NCBI GenBank assembly: GCA_030340625.1
Contig: JAOPHQ010003129.1
Coordinates: 434,001-498,000, forward strand
Length of the DNA: 64,000 nucleotides
Reading direction: 5' to 3'
Source: Merluccius polli
Taxonomy: Eukaryota; Chordata; Actinopteri; Gadiformes; Merlucciidae
Shown: one piece after another, positions 59,500 through 64,000 of the stretch
Layout of the letters: every line of letters starts with the position of its first letter
How positions within the stretch are numbered: position 1 is the stretch's first letter
The notes under the pieces: generated by a model
The model's input: only the letters and a program-made list of their open reading frames with translations
Database searches by the model: none
What the model was told of the DNA's origin: nothing
Translations under genes and position numbers: made by a program

Positions 59500-60960
59500 G
59501 ATGATATCTCCCTGCAGTATGCAGCGCTGGAGTATCAATATTATAAACACTAAGAGCAGCGCCAGCTCTTTCTGACACACATAACATTATGCCAATATCT
59601 CCAGCTGGGTCTGGCCCCACTGCTTCCTCGGAGTCTCCATCCGAGTGGAGAGGTGGGAGCTGATTCCACCTCGGTAGGAGGAGGCGCCCCTCAAATCCCA
59701 GTGTTTTTAATTTGGCTCGAACTGGAACCTCCAGAGTGTTCTGCACTTTCAGAAAAGTCTGATTTATGATATATTCTCCCGAGATGCAGGTGAACCGCTG
59801 TGGTTAATTATATGCTTTTTTAATTGTCAACGTTGTCAGTGAAACAACCAGGAGTAGCGATTTAAAAAAGATGTATTCTCTTATGCCAGCTGTGGCCATG
59901 AAGTTGTTTTTTACCTCACGCCATTGCTAAGGCTACTAGCGGATAAACCTTGGCTAAGGTCACGGAGAAGATGGCATCATCCCTGACATGGACGTCCTAT
60001 ATATTGTTTGCATTGTGTAACACAGTTTCATTTTGTCAAGTGTGAAGCTGTTCGGATAAGCGGTTCTCGAGAAAGCTGCAAGCGGCGATACCGAAGGCCA
60101 AGCAATCGGCTCGTTTCGAACAGGCAAAGTTTTGGATGGGCATTGAACTAGTTTGTACAACGAACGAGCCAAGCGAAACAACACTGCATTTTAAACGCAT
60201 TACAAGAAATATAAATAAATTCAATTGAAGCTGATCAACAAAACACATAACACCTCCTACATCATCCACACTAGCCTTAGTCTTGAACTCTCCATATTGG
60301 TCAAATGTAATTTGAAGATCTTTACTCAAATGTTAATAATTACAAGGCATCTATCCCAGAGACAGATGGAAGTTACCACATCGTGGATCAATACATTATA
60401 TTGGAGCCATTCCTCTCTGAAGTGGGGGTTGGATTTCAGTTTCTAACTCAAACACTTATTAGCTTTACTCTGTGAAGTTGGATAAGATAGCAAGAGTGTG
60501 TTCATTAAGGATAATCTTTAATGAGTTCCCTTCGTAATGCCTGCATCCGATACCTGATCTCTACCTGCTTCTGAGCTGCTTTGTGCTCACCCCACTGAAT
60601 CGGTACCAAGATGTCTTATCAAAGAAGTGTCATTGGTCACACAGAGAAGGGGGTTTGGTTGAGCAGTATGGATTGATCCATCTGTGGATACAGCCTTTTA
60701 TTTTTTTTTCACTTTGATGCTCTCAGTAGGACTAGGGATGGTTGCCTGGAAACGTTAAACCAAAGATAAGGAAAGATAACGCATTCAAAGCAGCGCTAAT
60801 GGAGTGAAACTGGAACAGTTCCAGTCTCCTAAGTGGACGGGACCTTTACACTTGCCCTATCATAAGTCTCAAGACAACTTGTTTTTCGCTTGATCTAAAA
60901 GTCAGAAAAACATTGCTTTGTTGTCAAAATGTTCAGAAAATCTTCAACTTGTAAGAGAAG
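59500..60960. other. Unique intron 2 sequence
   Basis: The phrase AAGTGTGAAGCTGTTCGG followed by ATAAGCGGTTCTCGAGAAAG (60038-60075) looks repeat-derived but its family was not recognised. No exon. Confidence 0.35.
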
Positions 60961-60962
60961 GT

Positions 60963-60965
<3 letters not shown>

Positions 60966-61024
<59 letters not shown>

Positions 61025-61083
61025 GACAGAGAGAGAGAGACAGAGAGAGAGAGAGAGACAGAGAGAGACAGAGAGAGAGAGAG
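60966..61083. repeat. (GA)n array with GACA interruptions
   Basis: Pure GA to about 61016, then repeated GAGACAGAGA units. Confidence 0.95.
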
Positions 61084-61363
61084 CACATTTATGTATGAGG
61101 TTATATCATATCGATTAGTTATTACAGAACCAACAATGTTCTTCACTAACCAAAACCACTATACTACAGGTGAATAATAAATGTATAAGTCTGTTGCATG
61201 TGGATATGAGAAAAGGGGCTGTTATTTTATACAAATTACTTATTAAAAAAATACTTGATGGCTGATACTGATCAAAGCTCACTCTGTAGAGGATGCTAAC
61301 TCCACTGTCTTATTGGTCATGATCTGCTAGCATGTTGCTACCTCCAACATAACATGTTGAAAT

Positions 61364-61364
<1 letters not shown>

Positions 61365-61406
<42 letters not shown>
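61365..61406. repeat. (CA)n microsatellite
   Basis: About 21 CA units, followed by TATA-rich sequence. Confidence 0.95.
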
Positions 61407-61407
<1 letters not shown>

Positions 61408-61445
61408 ATATATATATCATATATACTGCATATATAAGTATCAAT

Positions 61446-61483
61446 ATACAGTATATCTGTCTGGCATGACAGATATACTGTAT
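61446..61483. repeat. Perfect 16-bp hairpin
   Basis: ATACAGTATATCTGTC, loop TGGCAT, then the exact reverse complement. Confidence 0.9.
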
Positions 61484-61714
61484 GTTAATTGACATAGGAA
61501 TTCATTCCTTGAGCAGAGAGTGTGAACAATATTTCCATATGCATACATGCATATTCTAGCACAAAGACAAACACATTAAATCACGGATACAAACATACAC
61601 ACCCACAGGAAAATGAATAGGTTAATAATTCACCTTAAGTTGACAAAGTATCAGTGCCATTCAGACGCTATTCACTCCCTCCCTACAATTCCAGAACCTC
61701 AAAACCCAAGCCTT

Positions 61715-61880
61715 CATATCATATATAAATATCATATCATGTCATATAGAAAATATGACCTTATATAATTTACAGAATCCTGTCATGATAAATCGAATGG
61801 TATCCAATATCATATAACATCATCATATATCATATCATGTGATCACGTCATCATATAGCACATGCGTATATCATATTGCA
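61715..61880. repeat. ATATCAT-rich cryptic repeat
   Basis: CATATCATAT, ATATCATGT and TATCATATAA words repeat irregularly. Confidence 0.75.
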
Positions 61881-61884
61881 TAAT

Positions 61885-62630
61885 TCCACATTATCTTGCT
61901 CATAACCATTTTTTCCATGTGGTTCGGGCTTTTTACAAAAGAGATAAGAGCGTCCCCATCTCTCTGTATCTAGTATGCATTTTTATTTACTGTTATTTGC
62001 ATTTTCTGGGGGAGGGTAATATTTTCGGGGAGGATAATATTGTAGAATTTCTGAAAAGTAATTTGTCATCATTTTCTCCAGTGTCACGTCTTCCCACTTT
62101 CTGCTGTAACTTGCCAGCCCTCCTCCACGGAGAGATAATTTATGAATTATTGAATTTTGCTCGCATCCAAATAAACACAAAACAAACATGTGTCTCTCTC
62201 TCTCGACTGGGCAGGGGTGTGAATCACTCGCGTCGTTTTGTTCAGCCTTGCTGTGCCGCACGCCATTGGTCTGTCGGCCTGTCAATCGCCGCTCAACTAT
62301 GACACCGTATTACATCATACCCAGATGAACACACCGCTCAATATTCCTTGCGTGTTTGGGGCTAAACAACAACAAAACCGAGGAGTAGAATAGGAATAGC
62401 ATTAAAAACACCCTGTCATGTTTATGTACACTCAGTCGGCGGTAGAACAACACTCGCCTCGCGGCGGGAGAAGCAGTGTGGCCCTGCCCCCTCTCAGCCC
62501 GCCCCTCACAGAGCTTTAATTGGTGTGTGTGTGCGGAGGGAGTGCCGTGCGCCACATGCTGCGGTCGCTCAGCATGCTTGCGCTTTCACTCACTAAGAGC
62601 CTGTCAGATTAGGCTGTTGTTTATCACACA
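61885..62630. other. Unique intron 2 sequence
   Basis: Nothing recognised. Confidence 0.35.
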
Positions 62631-62657
62631 GCCACAAGTGTGTGCATGTGTATGTGC

Positions 62658-62940
62658 CTGTGCGTGTGTGTGTGTGTGTGTGTGTGTTTGTGTGTTTGTG
62701 CACTTTTGCTTGTTAACAATGGAAAGTGCCAAGTCTGTGTTCAATTATTGCATGTGTGTGCATGCACTTACCCTTATCTAAAAAGCCATTTGTTTGTGAC
62801 TTCCATTTGTTAAAAATGGAAAGTGCACTTGCATATGTGTGTCTTTGTGTGCACTGCAGTGTCATGCATGTGTGTACTTGTCTGTATATTTATGTTTATG
62901 TGTGTATGCTCACTTTTGTTCATTAAGATGGAAGGTGCAT
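62658..62940. repeat. GT array and imperfect repeat around AAATGGAAAGTGC
   Basis: GT at 62660-62690. The words TTGTTAACAATGGAAAGTGC, TTGTTAAAAATGGAAAGTGC and TTCATTAAGATGGAAGGTGC recur at about 62710, 62808 and 62919, each followed by TGTG-rich sequence: a roughly 100-bp degenerate tandem repeat. Confidence 0.7.
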
Positions 62941-63015
62941 TTCGATGATCCATTATTGTGTGTGTATAAGTTTGAATTTACTTATTCATGTTAAATGCAT
63001 GTGGATGTTTTATGT

Positions 63016-63141
63016 GAGTGTGTGTGTGTGTGTGTGTGTTTATGTGTGTGTGTGTGTGTGTTTGCGTGAGTGTGTGTGTATGTGAGTGTGTGTGTGTGTG
63101 TTTATGTCAGTGTGTGTGTGTGTGTGTGTGTATGTTTATGT

Positions 63142-63209
<68 letters not shown>

Positions 63210-63245
63210 GCGCGCGTGTGTATGCGTGTGTGTGTGTGTGTGTGG
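63016..63245. repeat. Long compound (GT)n array
   Basis: GT blocks separated by TTTATGTCA and GCGTGA, the longest about 60 bp (63143-63203), ending GCGCGCGTG. Confidence 0.95.
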
Positions 63246-63689
63246 GAATATGAGTGTCCATGTGTGTATGAATACATGTGTGCTGGTGTCAGCGAGAAGG
63301 CTACAGATTGCTCTTTTATTTTCTAAGTCATGTACACGTTGCACATCCCTCTGCTTTAATCCAGCCGCGGCTCCGGGCCCCCAGGGACCCGGCGGAGAGG
63401 CCACACATGACAGACCCTAAGCCTGTGATTCAGATTAAAGAATGGGGGCTGTATAGCAATCTAAAGCCCTGCGACGGGGTGGCAGAGACTTCAGCTGGCG
63501 CGGGCTCACAGCAAGTTGCCTAAGAGGATTTAAAAAAAACAAAAAAACACTGCATTTTTTTTAATTTATCTACAGAAGCAACATAACAGGAATTTTCTGG
63601 AAGGGGTTGGGTTCGCCTGCCTGTATGTGTGTGTGTGTGTGTGTTTTTCTTATCGTCGTGTTATTTTCTAAATGGGTCAACAATATACC

Positions 63690-63935
63690 AGGCGCTATTT
63701 TGAAGCAATTATTATTGACTGTGAAGGCTGCAATAGCTGATTAGCGCTGCGCTCACTGGTTAGCAGCGGCGTTGAATATGCTAATGCTATGCTAGCGCTC
63801 CCCGAAGGGTCCGGCGCAGTGGCTCATTTTTATTAGCGATGCTATCTCAGTGCTTCAGATAAAAGTGTCAGCCAATGTAAATGATGCAAAACTAATCCCA
63901 TAAAGCCGATTGATCAGTGACTCTGTACAGGTATC
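63690..63935. promoter_or_regulatory. Candidate conserved non-coding element
   Basis: CAATTATTATTGACTG, CTGATTAGCGCTGCG, ATATGCTAATGC (octamer-like), TTTATTAGCGATGC and CCGATTGATCAGTG are packed in a repeat-free block. Conservation untested. Confidence 0.27.
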
Positions 63936-64000
63936 AACTTATTGATTTTTTGGTTTAGTCTATAATGAATATTAAGTGTGTTTGGACACTAATTGTCTCA

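Larger units (their letters stand above)
46351..64000 (+). other. Inferred intron 2 of the UNC5D-like gene (5' part)
   Basis: From the donor to the window end no sequence encodes the second half of Ig1 (expected motif YWCQCVAW), so this intron is at least 17.6 kb long. It contains transposons, GT/GA arrays and unique stretches. Confidence 0.75.

Noticed and set aside
61446..61483. microRNA precursor
   Set aside because: A stem of 16 bp is too short and no known mature sequence is recognised.
46351..64000. Search for the next UNC5 exon (YWCQCVAW motif)
   Set aside because: No frame with this motif was seen, so no second exon is claimed.

Overview
The window looks like teleost fish nuclear DNA: one short spliced exon in a very large non-coding expanse, very many (GT)n, (CT)n, (CTTT)n and poly-G/poly-C tracts, and numerous small non-autonomous DNA transposons (mostly hAT-like with 8-bp target duplications), plus fragments that resemble fish SINE/LINE tails and a Penelope-like element. 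There are no operons, no prokaryotic features, and no RNA gene I can defend.

The only protein-coding sequence I can support is one 210-bp exon at 46141-46350 (+). It encodes the first half of the first immunoglobulin domain of a UNC5-family netrin receptor and is closest to UNC5D by recall of the paralogues ([25 protein letters not shown]). It is phase 1 at both ends, with a strong GTGAGG donor. The next exon, expected to carry the Ig1 YWCQC motif, is not in the remaining 17.6 kb, and no signal-peptide exon is seen in the 46 kb upstream. The window is therefore read as the 3' part of intron 1 (1-46140), exon 2, and the 5' part of intron 2 (46351-64000).

Layout. 1-5 kb: end of a truncated transposon, a 240-bp polypyrimidine block, otherwise unique DNA. 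5-22 kb: unique intron with CT, AT and CTTT microsatellites and weak SINE-like relics. 22.3-22.8 kb: C-rich minisatellite and a foldback MITE bounded by TTAA. 27.4-30.3 kb: an old hAT-like element, then a 1.13-kb hAT-like element with a second one nested in it, which itself carries a hairpin and a telomere-like block. 37-40.6 kb: a GGGCCC-ended element with a nested G/C-rich insert, then about 2.5 kb dense in microsatellites. 41.7-42.1 kb: tail of a Penelope-like element with the C-terminus of its GIY-YIG endonuclease and a hammerhead-like motif. 44.9-47.4 kb: three hAT-like insertions crowd around the UNC5D exon, whose acceptor is tandemly duplicated. 47.4-64 kb: intron 2, with a 9-bp-TSD hAT-like element, SINE/LINE tails, a C-rich minisatellite, a divergent inverted-repeat element, a 600-bp element with perfect 24-bp inverted ends, and long GT/GA arrays.

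The most notable observations are: (1) the duplicated 3' splice site before exon 2, whose upstream copy would give an immediate in-frame stop; (2) a poly-G plus CGCGATCGTAAC-like module recurring inside four different transposon copies; (3) the Penelope tail with a CUGANGA/GAAA hammerhead-like core; (4) nested hAT-like elements with a hairpin around telomere-like repeats. Candidate conserved regulatory stretches are marked at low confidence because no cross-species comparison could be made.
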